A DNA stretch of 43,707 nucleotides from a virus, in IMG/VR virus record IMGVR_UViG_3300030060_006398, positions 7,256 through 50,962 of that record. One strand, 5' to 3'. Shown piece by piece: positions 1-6,975 of this stretch; position 1 is the first letter of the stretch; the number at the start of each line of letters is the position of its first letter. The notes below the pieces were generated by a model. The model saw nothing but the letters and a program-made list of their open reading frames with translations. It did no database searches and had not been told where the DNA came from. Both the position numbers and the translations under genes were made by a program.

Positions 1-338
1 TAGAATTATTAATTTATTTAGATTGTAAAAAAAGATTTACACGACAAGAGTTTATAGATGGAGTTTACACTTATTCATGGGATAAACTAAGATGGGACAG
101 GTTAAGAAGTAAAGGTTGGATTGACGTATGGAGACATAGAAACAGAACAACTATAAAATACTCTGTATTTAAAACTTCTTTTAAGTGTTCACAACTAATA
201 AGCAGAATATATAGAATACTTTTAGGTGAAGAAGATCTACCAACATCTGAACGTAGTATATTTTACAATAATAAATCATATACAGATAAAGTTTACAATA
301 AAGCTATTGATGATATGATAAAAGATAAAGACAGATAA
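1..338 (+). CDS. Partial hypothetical phage protein (C-terminal 111 residues)
   Basis: The reading frame is open from the left edge (codons begin at base 3) to a TAA at 336-338, so the start lies outside the window. The visible part is basic and probably mixed alpha/beta. Recognisable stretches are RFTRQEFIDGVYTY, LRSKGWIDVW and ISRIYRILLGEEDLP, followed by a lysine-rich tail. The WDKLRWDRLRSKGWIDVW part could be a small winged-helix-like nucleic-acid-binding region, but I see no diagnostic motif. The next gene starts two bases after the stop, so it belongs to the same transcription unit. The frame is unambiguous and the codon use matches the rest of the window. The function is unknown, and the DNA-binding idea is only a guess from its basic, aromatic character. 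Confidence 0.75.
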   Translation, partial: ELLIYLDCKKRFTRQEFIDGVYTYSWDKLRWDRLRSKGWIDVWRHRNRTTIKYSVFKTSFKCSQLISRIYRILLGEEDLPTSERSIFYNNKSYTDKVYNKAIDDMIKDKDR

Positions 339-339
339 T

Positions 340-1095
340 ATGGCATTTAAAATGAAAGGCCCTTCAACTCACAAGGGGACATTAAGACATAAGTTAGAAT
401 TAAGTATGGCCAAACCAGCCCCACTAAAAGTTGACCATGATTTAGACGTATCTTTACGTCAAAAAAAATTAGCTGAAAAAGAAGAAGAGCAAAAAAGAGA
501 AAGAGCAAGATTAGGTGAAAAAGAGTTTGATAGAGCTGAAAAAAGAAAAAAGAAAATAGAAGAAAGAGGTAAGAAAAGAGGTACTAGCAAAGAAAAGATT
601 GAAAAAAGAAAAGCTAGAGCAGAAAGAAGAAGTGAGAAACGTCTTGAAAGAAAAAGCGAAAGAGCTAGAAAAAGAATTAAAAAAACACAAGGTAAACTTG
701 CAGAACAAAAAGCAAGAGATTCTAGAACACCAGAACAAGTTGCCGCAGATAAAAAAGCAAGAAGAACAAAAATAGCAGATTCAATAGAGTATTTATTTTT
801 AGATGGTGCAAGACCAGATGACAGGCAAGCCGCTAGAGAGGCAAAAGAAGTTGAACTTGCCCAAGAAAAACAAAAACTAAAAAATAAAAAAAAGAAGCAA
901 GATGATATAGTTGAAGAAGACAAGTCTGTTATGGATAAAATTGAAGATAAGTATAAAGATCCTGCAATGTATCAAAACAGAGGTGATCAATATAAAAACT
1001 ATACTGAAGATGAATATGCTCAAGAAGCTAAAAGACAGCAAGAGATATTTAACAAGACAAATAAATGGGACTGGAGAAACGCACCAAAAAAATAA
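340..1095 (+). CDS. Lysine/glutamate-rich helical protein, candidate virion or DNA-associated protein
   Basis: This is a 251-residue protein with an extreme K/R/E composition. The N-terminus reads MAFKMKG, then KPAPLK at about residues 25-30, a relative of the SPLK/SPFK peptide found in several other proteins here. Residues 40-130 are almost entirely charged and should form a long single helix or coiled coil. A second region (about 140-200) ends in a K-rich run, and the C-terminus is polar with a WDWRNAPKK end. There is no signal peptide or membrane segment. The start is ATG two bases after the preceding stop, and the next gene begins three bases after this stop. It resembles small, highly basic proteins found beside structural genes in marine phages and could be packaged or DNA-binding. 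I do not recognise a named family. Confidence 0.7.
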   Translation: MAFKMKGPSTHKGTLRHKLELSMAKPAPLKVDHDLDVSLRQKKLAEKEEEQKRERARLGEKEFDRAEKRKKKIEERGKKRGTSKEKIEKRKARAERRSEKRLERKSERARKRIKKTQGKLAEQKARDSRTPEQVAADKKARRTKIADSIEYLFLDGARPDDRQAAREAKEVELAQEKQKLKNKKKKQDDIVEEDKSVMDKIEDKYKDPAMYQNRGDQYKNYTEDEYAQEAKRQQEIFNKTNKWDWRNAPKK

Positions 1096-1098
1096 TAT

Positions 1099-1476
1099 AT
1101 GGCATTTAAACTAGGAAGTGAAAGTAGAAAAATAAATTACGGTTCAGCTAAAAACCGTTTTGACAGTAAAGACGATGCATCAATACCAGGAACACCTGTT
1201 ATTAGAAAAAAGCTAGAAGGCGGTATAAAAGCAGAGGCAAATATAGATGGTAGTATATATTTAGATCCATCTGTAAAACCAGGTAGTCAAGAAGAAAAAG
1301 CTATACTAATGCACGAGATGCAACATATAGTTGATATGAAAACTGGTAAGTTATCTTATACAGACGATACACTTACTTGGATGGGTCAGGACTATGAAAG
1401 AAAAGATGGGATGATAAATTATCAAGGTAAATTTTATCCTGAAGGACATTACTCATTACCTTGGGAAAAACACTAA
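1099..1476 (+). CDS. Small zinc-metallopeptidase-like protein (HEMQH)
   Basis: This 125-residue protein contains the zincin signature HExxH as HEMQH at residues 72-76, preceded by the hydrophobic AILM. That is the expected helix of a zinc peptidase, in which E73 would be catalytic and H72 and H76 would bind zinc. Downstream, a Tyr/Trp-rich segment ends in PEG...LPWE, and E123 or H117 could be the third ligand. The N-terminus MAFKLG resembles the MAFKMKG start of the gene before it. There is no export signal, so it would act in the cytoplasm or inside the virion. It is very short for a metallopeptidase and is probably a minimal catalytic domain. Candidate roles are processing of virion precursors or of host proteins. 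The motif is seen directly; activity is inferred. Confidence 0.7.
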   Translation: MAFKLGSESRKINYGSAKNRFDSKDDASIPGTPVIRKKLEGGIKAEANIDGSIYLDPSVKPGSQEEKAILMHEMQHIVDMKTGKLSYTDDTLTWMGQDYERKDGMINYQGKFYPEGHYSLPWEKH

Positions 1477-1478
1477 AT

Positions 1479-1922
1479 ATGAAAGATAAAGATAAAGGCG
1501 AGGGTTTCATGCATCCCCCTTATAAAAAACCAGTGGGGCCAACAGAAAAACCTCATTACGTTCATGGATATAAAAACTTTAAATCTAATATAAAATCAAA
1601 TCATCCGTCTAAAAGAAAAGTATTTAAAGACGGTCCTAAAAACAGAATGCACTATGATAAAAGCGCTTCACCTAACAAAATGGGTGAATACTCGCCTTTT
1701 AAAATGAAAGGCTTTTCTGGTTTTGGAAACGCATCTCCAAACAAGTATACAATGAGTAAAGAGACACAAAACAAAACTTATACTGGAAAAGGAACAGCTG
1801 GTGAAAAATTTGCTAAAAATTACGCTAAAAAATTTAAAACTGTTAAAGGTGCTGTGAGTGAAATAATACCACTTGGCAAAGCAAAGAAAACAGTTAAAGT
1901 TATAAAAGGTATAATTAATTAA
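1479..1922 (+). CDS. Basic Ser-Pro/Lys-rich small protein with SPNK/SPFK motifs
   Basis: The product is 147 residues from the ATG at 1479; an upstream in-frame TTG at 1461 lies inside the preceding gene and is less likely. The protein is strongly basic and low in complexity in its first two thirds. It carries SPNK, SPFKMKG and SPNK within about 35 residues near its middle, the densest cluster of this peptide type in the window. The last 45 residues (KFAKNYAKKFKTVKGAVSEI onward) could form an amphipathic helix. It has no membrane segment or enzyme motif. It sits three bases after the metallopeptidase-like gene and seven bases before the holin-like gene. It may be packaged, DNA-associated or a processed precursor. 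The function is unknown. Confidence 0.7.
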   Translation: MKDKDKGEGFMHPPYKKPVGPTEKPHYVHGYKNFKSNIKSNHPSKRKVFKDGPKNRMHYDKSASPNKMGEYSPFKMKGFSGFGNASPNKYTMSKETQNKTYTGKGTAGEKFAKNYAKKFKTVKGAVSEIIPLGKAKKTVKVIKGIIN

Positions 1923-1929
1923 AATAAAA

Positions 1930-2316
1930 ATGTTAAATAAAATATTATCAGCAGGCGCTGGAGAATTAATAAAAAATGTAGGTGGAGTTATAGATAACCT
2001 ACACACATCAGCTGAAGAAAAGTTAGAAGCTGAGCACAAAATAAAACAACTCATTTCTAATTATGAAGTAGAGATGGAAAAACAAATAACTGAGAGATGG
2101 AAAATGGATATGCAGTCAGACTCTTGGTTAAGTAAGAATATCCGACCGTTAGTATTAGTATTTTTAGTAGTAGCAACAGTATTACTAATATTTATTGATG
2201 CTGGAGCTATTAGCTTTACAGTACAAGACAAATGGACAGACTTATTACAATTAGTATTAATAACTGTGATCGGTGCTTATTTTGGCGGTAGATCACTAGA
2301 AAAAGTAAAAAAATAA
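1930..2316 (+). CDS. Holin-like membrane protein (3TM/GTA holin family)
   Basis: This 128-residue protein has a glycine-rich amphipathic N-terminal helix (1-25), a charged helical linker (26-68) and two clear membrane segments at about 72-90 and 103-119. It ends in a basic tail (RSLEKVKK). The SWLSKNIRPLVLVFL stretch followed by IGAYFGGRS is the arrangement I associate with the Holin_3TMs/GTA-holin family, whose members form inner-membrane lesions at lysis. The next gene starts immediately at the stop. No endolysin is recognisable nearby, which weakens the lysis assignment. Members of this family are often found in structural clusters and not beside a lysin. It could instead be a structural membrane-interacting protein. 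Confidence 0.7.
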   Translation: MLNKILSAGAGELIKNVGGVIDNLHTSAEEKLEAEHKIKQLISNYEVEMEKQITERWKMDMQSDSWLSKNIRPLVLVFLVVATVLLIFIDAGAISFTVQDKWTDLLQLVLITVIGAYFGGRSLEKVKK

Positions 2317-2745
2317 ATGGCAAATTCAACAGAAGTAAATTATGGCTTTGGCCAAATGGGTAGCGGTCATATCAAAGCAGCAGCTAGCGTTCTTGCACCT
2401 CCACACGGTAGAGTTATAGTAGCTATAACAATGTTAGATGCAGTAAAGTTTGACTCACTAGTAGCTGACGATAGCGGCGCCTCTACACTTGTAGATCAAG
2501 CAGCTGGAACTACAACAGGATCTGGTATTCCAATTGAAGATAAAAGAGGTGATGGTATTGCTTATTTTGGAACACAAACTCAAACAAGAGCTAATGGTTT
2601 AGATGCATCTGATAGCTCAGTAGAAAGTGTTGTTGTAGCTAATACAGTAGAGTTTCCAAAAGGATTAACTATATACGGTAGATGGACTAGTGTATCTTTA
2701 CAAGCAGACTCAACTCACGGTATTATTTGTTACTACGGAGAGTAA
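2317..2745 (+). CDS. Beta-rich phage structural protein, possible capsid decoration or fibre component
   Basis: This 142-residue protein is rich in Gly, Ser, Thr, Ala and Val, with alternating hydrophobic strands (RVIVAITML, SVVVANTVEF) and no charged helices. That suggests an all-beta fold. The ending FPKGLTIYGRWTSVSL resembles a conserved C-terminus in small structural proteins of many marine phages. No signal peptide or cysteine pairs are present apart from a single Cys near the end. The start ATG directly follows the holin-like stop (no gap), and the stop overlaps the next start by one base. It may decorate the capsid or form part of a fibre. The structural role is inferred from composition and position. 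Confidence 0.6.
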   Translation: MANSTEVNYGFGQMGSGHIKAAASVLAPPHGRVIVAITMLDAVKFDSLVADDSGASTLVDQAAGTTTGSGIPIEDKRGDGIAYFGTQTQTRANGLDASDSSVESVVVANTVEFPKGLTIYGRWTSVSLQADSTHGIICYYGE

Positions 2746-3437
2746 TGTTAGGATTAGGAAATAGTTTAACTTCAACATATCCTGGCGGGTGGTCACCAAC
2801 AAGTCTAGGTAGCAAGCTAATACATTGGTATAAGTTTAAAACTGGTATAACAACAACTACGGTGAGTGGTACAGATGGACTTATAACACGATGGGCAGAT
2901 CAAAAAGGTAGTAATAATATGGAGCCTGAAGTTATTAATAATGGTGCTGTTATGCCTATATTAGATTCTGACGGTTCTGTAAAGTTTTCAGGAGCAGACG
3001 ATGTATTAGTATTTGAGACAGATTTAAGTTTAGGTAAGTTTGCAATATACGGAAGATTTAAATCTAGTAACTTTAATGATCGTTTTTTGCAAAAATCAGA
3101 TGGTAATGAGTTTTTAAAATTTCAAAGTACAACACAGTTTAAAGTACAACCAGGTGGTAGTAGAAAAGATATGACTATATCAGGAGATGCTGGTTTAGCT
3201 AACGATACAAAGTTTACAGCTGGATTTGAAAGAGATGCAGATGGAGATATATTTGCTTTTGCAAACCGTTTTGCATCATCAACAGATGCTAATGAAGCTA
3301 TTAGTAACACAACAGATGTTCAAGAAATTTCATCAGACAGTCCCGGTACTCTTCATGTATACGAGTTTGTAGTATGTAATGACTCGCTAACCGCAGCAGA
3401 AAGATTAGAAATTAACGCGTACTTAGACGCAATATAA
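2745..3437 (+). CDS. LamG/ConA-like beta-sandwich protein, possible adhesin or decoration protein
   Basis: The product is 230 residues from the ATG at 2745, which overlaps the previous stop as TAATG; a longer in-frame extension to 2727 uses a weaker start inside the previous gene. The order is a short Gly/Pro-rich N-terminus (GGWSPTSLGSKLIHWYKF), then a beta-rich body with DQKGSNN and FSGADDVLVFE segments. It closes with LTAAERLEINAYL, the typical end of concanavalin A-like/LamG domains in phage and bacterial surface proteins. Such domains bind carbohydrate, so it may contact host polysaccharide or decorate the head. There are no catalytic residues to suggest hydrolysis. The fold assignment is by pattern only. 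Confidence 0.6.
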   Translation: MLGLGNSLTSTYPGGWSPTSLGSKLIHWYKFKTGITTTTVSGTDGLITRWADQKGSNNMEPEVINNGAVMPILDSDGSVKFSGADDVLVFETDLSLGKFAIYGRFKSSNFNDRFLQKSDGNEFLKFQSTTQFKVQPGGSRKDMTISGDAGLANDTKFTAGFERDADGDIFAFANRFASSTDANEAISNTTDVQEISSDSPGTLHVYEFVVCNDSLTAAERLEINAYLDAI

Positions 3438-3457
3438 TAACAATTAAATAAAATAAA

Positions 3458-3748
3458 ATGGCAAAAACTAAAAAAGAAGAATTAGTAGACTTAAAACCTG
3501 AAAAGGTAACTGACGAACAACTAAAGAAAATACAAAACGTTGTAGATAGAATAAACCAAACACAAATGAATATTGGTCAACTAGAATCACGTAAACATCA
3601 GGCTTTACATTATTTAGCAGGAGTAAACGATGAGCTAGCATTAATACAAAGTGAATTAATGGAGGCTTACGGTACTAACGATGTTAATATTCAAGATGGT
3701 TCTATAAATTATCCGAAAGAAAATGGCGAAGCTAATAAGAAAAATTAG
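3458..3748 (+). CDS. Small coiled-coil protein
   Basis: This 96-residue protein has a lysine-rich start (MAKTKKEEL) and a long helical segment from about 20 to 72 with heptad-like hydrophobic spacing (VVDRINQTQMNIGQLE). It then turns into a polar tail containing DVNIQDGSINY. It is cytosolic with no enzyme motif. The leader (3438-3457) is A/T-only apart from one C and lacks a Shine-Dalgarno sequence. The 3' end overlaps the next gene by 26 bases. The heptad pattern recalls prefoldin-like or small scaffold/chaperone helices. Its neighbour two genes on looks like a co-chaperonin, so an assembly-helper role is possible but unproven. Confidence 0.65.
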   Translation: MAKTKKEELVDLKPEKVTDEQLKKIQNVVDRINQTQMNIGQLESRKHQALHYLAGVNDELALIQSELMEAYGTNDVNIQDGSINYPKENGEANKKN

Positions 3749-3944
3749 TGTAGGTAAAGACTACAAGAACGACGCTATGCACTATGCTGTTGGTCAAGAA
3801 GTTTACGGTGGTCATACTATTTGTGATATATTAGAGGAAGAAGATAAGTATTCTATTTATATTAAAAAAGGTAAAAACGTGTTACCATGGAAAGACTTTA
3901 ACAAAAACATGGCTATATCTATAGAATATAACTTAGAGTACTAA
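3723..3944 (+). CDS. Small conserved-type hypothetical protein (73 aa)
   Basis: This 73-residue basic protein begins MAKLIRKISVGKDYKNDAMH and is predicted to be mostly beta-strand, ending in ISIEYNLEY. Its start lies 26 bases inside the preceding gene and its stop overlaps the next start by one base (TAATG), so it is translationally embedded in the operon. There are no cysteines beyond one, no membrane segment and no catalytic motif. Its similarity of tone to small structural-cluster proteins of marine phages supports reality over an artefact, as does the overlap architecture. The function is unknown. Confidence 0.6.
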   Translation: MAKLIRKISVGKDYKNDAMHYAVGQEVYGGHTICDILEEEDKYSIYIKKGKNVLPWKDFNKNMAISIEYNLEY

Positions 3945-4534
3945 TGAAAAGTGTTTACAACTACGTTGTAAAACCAAAAGGAGATAGATATAATAATAAC
4001 AAAAAAATTGGTGATAAAGAATTAATACTTAATACTAATATATCCAACCACCAATATACTAACAGACAAGCTCAAGTTATATCTACACCTATAATTGGTA
4101 ATACAGAAATAGAGCCAGGTGATGACGTTATAGTTCACCATAATGTTTTTAGAAGATGGTACAATCAACACGGCGAAGAAAAAAATAGTAAAAGCTATTT
4201 TAACGACGATACTTATCTCATAACACAAGATCAAATATTTTTATATAAAAGATTTTGGGAGTGGAAAACAATACCTGGTTTTTGTTGGGTAAAACCTATA
4301 AAAAGTTTTGATAAGTTTAATGTTGATCAAGAGCAGCCGCTAATGGGTATTATAGAGTATGCTGATGGCGTGTATAACAAAGGCGACTTGGTTGGCTTTA
4401 CACCAAACAGTGAATACGAGTTCGTAATAGACGGGCAGAAATTATATCGAGTATATACTAAATTTATTACAATTAAATATGAATATCAAGGAAACGAAGA
4501 AACTTATAATCCAGGCTGGGCACAGAGCGGTTGA
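3944..4534 (+). CDS. Likely tandem GroES-like co-chaperonin protein
   Basis: This is a 196-residue protein with two apparent GroES-like beta-barrels. The first (about 25-102) has EIEPGDDVIVHHNVFRR followed by a return strand ending ITQDQIFLYKR. The second (about 112-180) has CWVKPIKS, MGIIEY, GDLVGFTPNSEYEFVIDG and KLYRVYTKFITIKYE. That order (KP, G-I/V, GD-V-F, E-x-x-IDG, Y-RV, I-x-I) is the one used by GroES and phage co-chaperonins such as T4 gp31. Such proteins cap GroEL and help fold the major capsid protein. Neither copy is a perfect match, and the mobile loop that contacts GroEL is not obvious. The C-terminus (ETYNPGWAQSG) is an extension. It lies directly upstream of the terminase genes. 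Confidence 0.5.
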   Translation: MKSVYNYVVKPKGDRYNNNKKIGDKELILNTNISNHQYTNRQAQVISTPIIGNTEIEPGDDVIVHHNVFRRWYNQHGEEKNSKSYFNDDTYLITQDQIFLYKRFWEWKTIPGFCWVKPIKSFDKFNVDQEQPLMGIIEYADGVYNKGDLVGFTPNSEYEFVIDGQKLYRVYTKFITIKYEYQGNEETYNPGWAQSG

Positions 4535-4757
4535 AGAACTTATTAATGTAGCTAAAGAAAAGATTATTACTAATACAGATGATGATGTTTCTGCTGATAG
4601 ATTAAAAAATGCTGCAGCTACTAAAAAGCTAGCTATATTTGACGCTTTTGAAATACTTAATCGTATACAAGAAGAAGAAAATATTTTGCAAGGTAAAGAT
4701 TCTGAAGATAAAAAAGATAGAGTATTTAAAGGATTTGCTGAAGGAAGATCAAAATGA
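4479..4757 (+). CDS. terS: Probable small terminase subunit
   Basis: This 92-residue helical protein includes SADRLKNAAATKKLAIFDAFEI, a helix-rich segment, and ends in a charged tail. It overlaps the preceding gene by 56 bases in another frame, and its TGA overlaps the large-terminase ATG as ATGA, indicating translational coupling. Position directly before the large subunit, small size and all-helical character fit a DNA-recognition terminase subunit. A classic helix-turn-helix is not evident, and the protein is shorter than many TerS proteins. It contains no internal methionine, so the start at 4479 is the only ATG choice. The assignment is mainly contextual. Confidence 0.5.
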   Translation: MNIKETKKLIIQAGHRAVEELINVAKEKIITNTDDDVSADRLKNAAATKKLAIFDAFEILNRIQEEENILQGKDSEDKKDRVFKGFAEGRSK

Positions 4758-6973
4758 TTTACGAACAAACATTAATAAAAACAATAGAACCTATAAAAAA
4801 GACTACAATTAGTAGACTTAATAAGGGTAAAAAATGGAAATATGGATACAATAAAGAACATGATATCGTGGTTATCTCAAAAACTGGACAAATCGGTGAA
4901 GTGGTTGAGATACAAAATTTGCACATTGCACTGCCAAGAAGACCAGTGCAAATGTACACACATGAGTTAAAAAAGTGGGTAAAATTTGATACACCGAAAG
5001 AGTTAAATAAATTAAAAAATATATTTGACTGGAGAGCATATCCTGAAGAAGCAAAAGATCAGTGGTATGATTATATAGACGAAGAGTTTAAAAGAAGAGA
5101 TGAGGGTTTTTGGTTTATGAACAAAGATAAACCAACATACATAACAGGTACGCATTATATGTATTTACAATGGAGCAAAATAGATGTAGGTGCTCCTGAC
5201 TTTAGAGAGGCTAATAGAATATTTTATATATTCTGGGAAGCTTGCAAAGCAGACAAAAGAAGTTATGGTATGTGTTACCTTAAAAATAGACGTAGTGGTT
5301 TTTCGTTTATGTCTAGTGCTGAAACAGTTAACTTAGCCACTCTTGCAAGTGATAGTAGATTTGGAATACTATCTAAAACAGGTGCTGATGCTAAAAAAAT
5401 GTTTACAGACAAAGTAGTACCAATTAGTATTAACTATCCGTTTTTCTTTAAACCAATACAGGACGGTATGGATCGTCCTAAAACAGAATTAGCATATAGA
5501 GTACCAGCAAGTAAATTTACTCGTAAAAAAATAACTGCTAATGAACAAGTTGAAGAACTTGAAGGTTTAGACACAACTATTGACTGGAAAAATACTGGTG
5601 ATAATAGTTATGACGGTGAAAAACTAAATTTGCTAGTGCATGATGAAAGTGGTAAGTGGGAAAGACCTGATAATATATTAAACAACTGGCGAGTTACAAA
5701 AACGTGTTTGCGGTTAGGTAGTAGAGTTGTTGGTAAGTGCATGATGGGATCAACATCTAATGCTTTAGACAAAGGAGGTGATAACTTTAAAAAATTATAT
5801 AATGCTTCAGATGTTACTCAAAGAAACCGTAATGGACAAACAAAATCTGGTTTATATTCTTTGTTTATCCCAATGGAATGGAACTACGAAGGATTTATTG
5901 ACGAATACGGACATCCAGTGTTTGATAATCCAGACGATGATGTACTCGGACCAGACGGTGAATTAATAGATTTTGGAATAATAGAACACTGGCAAAATGA
6001 AGCTGATGGTTTAAAACAAGATCATGATGCTTTAAACGAGTTTTATAGGCAGTTTCCAAAAACAACAGAACATGCTTTTAGAGATGAAGCAAAAGGAAGT
6101 ATATTTAACTTAGTAAAAATATATGAACAAATAGATTACAACGAGGAAATGGCTAGAACTCTAGGTGTTACTCAAGGTAATTTTCAATGGGTAGAAGGTG
6201 TTAAAGATACAAGTGTTATTTTCTATCCAGATAAAAACGGAAGGTTTAAAATTAGCTGGGTACCACCAGTAAGTTTACAAAATAATGTTTACTTAAAAAA
6301 CGGTATAAGATATCCAGGTAACGAGCATATAGGTGCTTTTGGTTGTGACTCGTATGATATATCAGGAACTGTTGATGGTAAAGGTTCTAAAGGCGCGTTA
6401 CACGGTTTAACAAAGTTTAGTATGGAAGAAGCACCTGCTAACAGTTTCTTTTTAGAATATTTAGCTAGACCACAAACAGCTGAAATGTTTTTTGAAGACG
6501 TGTTGATGGCATTAGTATTTTACGGTATGCCAATGTTAGCAGAGAATAATAAACCTAGACTTTTGTATTATTTAAGACGTAGAGGTTATAGAGGTTTTAG
6601 TATGAATAGACCAGATAAAGTTTGGAATAAATTATCTGTAGCAGAAAAAGAAGTTGGTGGAATACCTAACTCAAGTGAAGATATAAAACAAGCTCATGCG
6701 GCTGCTATTGAAATGTATATACAAAATCATGTTGGCATGAAGCAAGATGGAACGTTTGGTAGTTTATATTTTAATGCAACATTAAACGACTGGTCTAGAT
6801 TTGATATAAATAGAAGAACTAAATTTGATGCTTCTATAAGTTCTGGTTTAGCTATAATGGCAAACAACAAACACTTGTATGTTCCAAATGCAAAAATTGA
6901 AAAACCTTCAGTAAGTTTAAATTTTGCTAAATATAGTCAAAACGGTAATATGAGTAGAATAATTAAAAATTAA
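4754..6973 (+). CDS. terL: Terminase large subunit (DNA-packaging ATPase/nuclease)
   Basis: This 739-residue protein should cut concatemeric DNA and drive packaging at the portal. The ATPase half shows a deviant Walker A (KNRRSGFS, residues 177-184), a Walker B (LNLLVHDE, 291-298, acidic pair D297/E298) and a coupling motif GSTSN (332-336). The RNase H-like nuclease half starts with the strand FGCDSYD (D532). Further acidic residues follow in FFEDVLMAL and PMLAENNKPRLL. Length is somewhat above the usual 450-650 because of an N-terminal extension of about 110 residues. The start overlaps the small subunit stop, and the portal gene begins two bases after its end. This is the most secure phage hallmark in the window. 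Confidence 0.93.
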   Translation: MIYEQTLIKTIEPIKKTTISRLNKGKKWKYGYNKEHDIVVISKTGQIGEVVEIQNLHIALPRRPVQMYTHELKKWVKFDTPKELNKLKNIFDWRAYPEEAKDQWYDYIDEEFKRRDEGFWFMNKDKPTYITGTHYMYLQWSKIDVGAPDFREANRIFYIFWEACKADKRSYGMCYLKNRRSGFSFMSSAETVNLATLASDSRFGILSKTGADAKKMFTDKVVPISINYPFFFKPIQDGMDRPKTELAYRVPASKFTRKKITANEQVEELEGLDTTIDWKNTGDNSYDGEKLNLLVHDESGKWERPDNILNNWRVTKTCLRLGSRVVGKCMMGSTSNALDKGGDNFKKLYNASDVTQRNRNGQTKSGLYSLFIPMEWNYEGFIDEYGHPVFDNPDDDVLGPDGELIDFGIIEHWQNEADGLKQDHDALNEFYRQFPKTTEHAFRDEAKGSIFNLVKIYEQIDYNEEMARTLGVTQGNFQWVEGVKDTSVIFYPDKNGRFKISWVPPVSLQNNVYLKNGIRYPGNEHIGAFGCDSYDISGTVDGKGSKGALHGLTKFSMEEAPANSFFLEYLARPQTAEMFFEDVLMALVFYGMPMLAENNKPRLLYYLRRRGYRGFSMNRPDKVWNKLSVAEKEVGGIPNSSEDIKQAHAAAIEMYIQNHVGMKQDGTFGSLYFNATLNDWSRFDINRRTKFDASISSGLAIMANNKHLYVPNAKIEKPSVSLNFAKYSQNGNMSRIIKN

Positions 6974-6975
6974 GT

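Noticed and set aside
459-923. Minus-strand open frame rich in Ser/Phe/Leu opposite the gene at 340
   Set aside because: It is the antisense shadow of a Lys/Glu-rich gene; composition is as expected from reversed AAA/GAA codons and no start signal is present.
1461-1478. Upstream TTG start for the basic protein
   Set aside because: It lies within the metallopeptidase-like gene; the ATG at 1479 fits the spacing and A/T leader.
2727-2744. Upstream extension of the LamG-like protein
   Set aside because: The ATG at 2745 gives the usual TAATG overlap, so the extension is unlikely.
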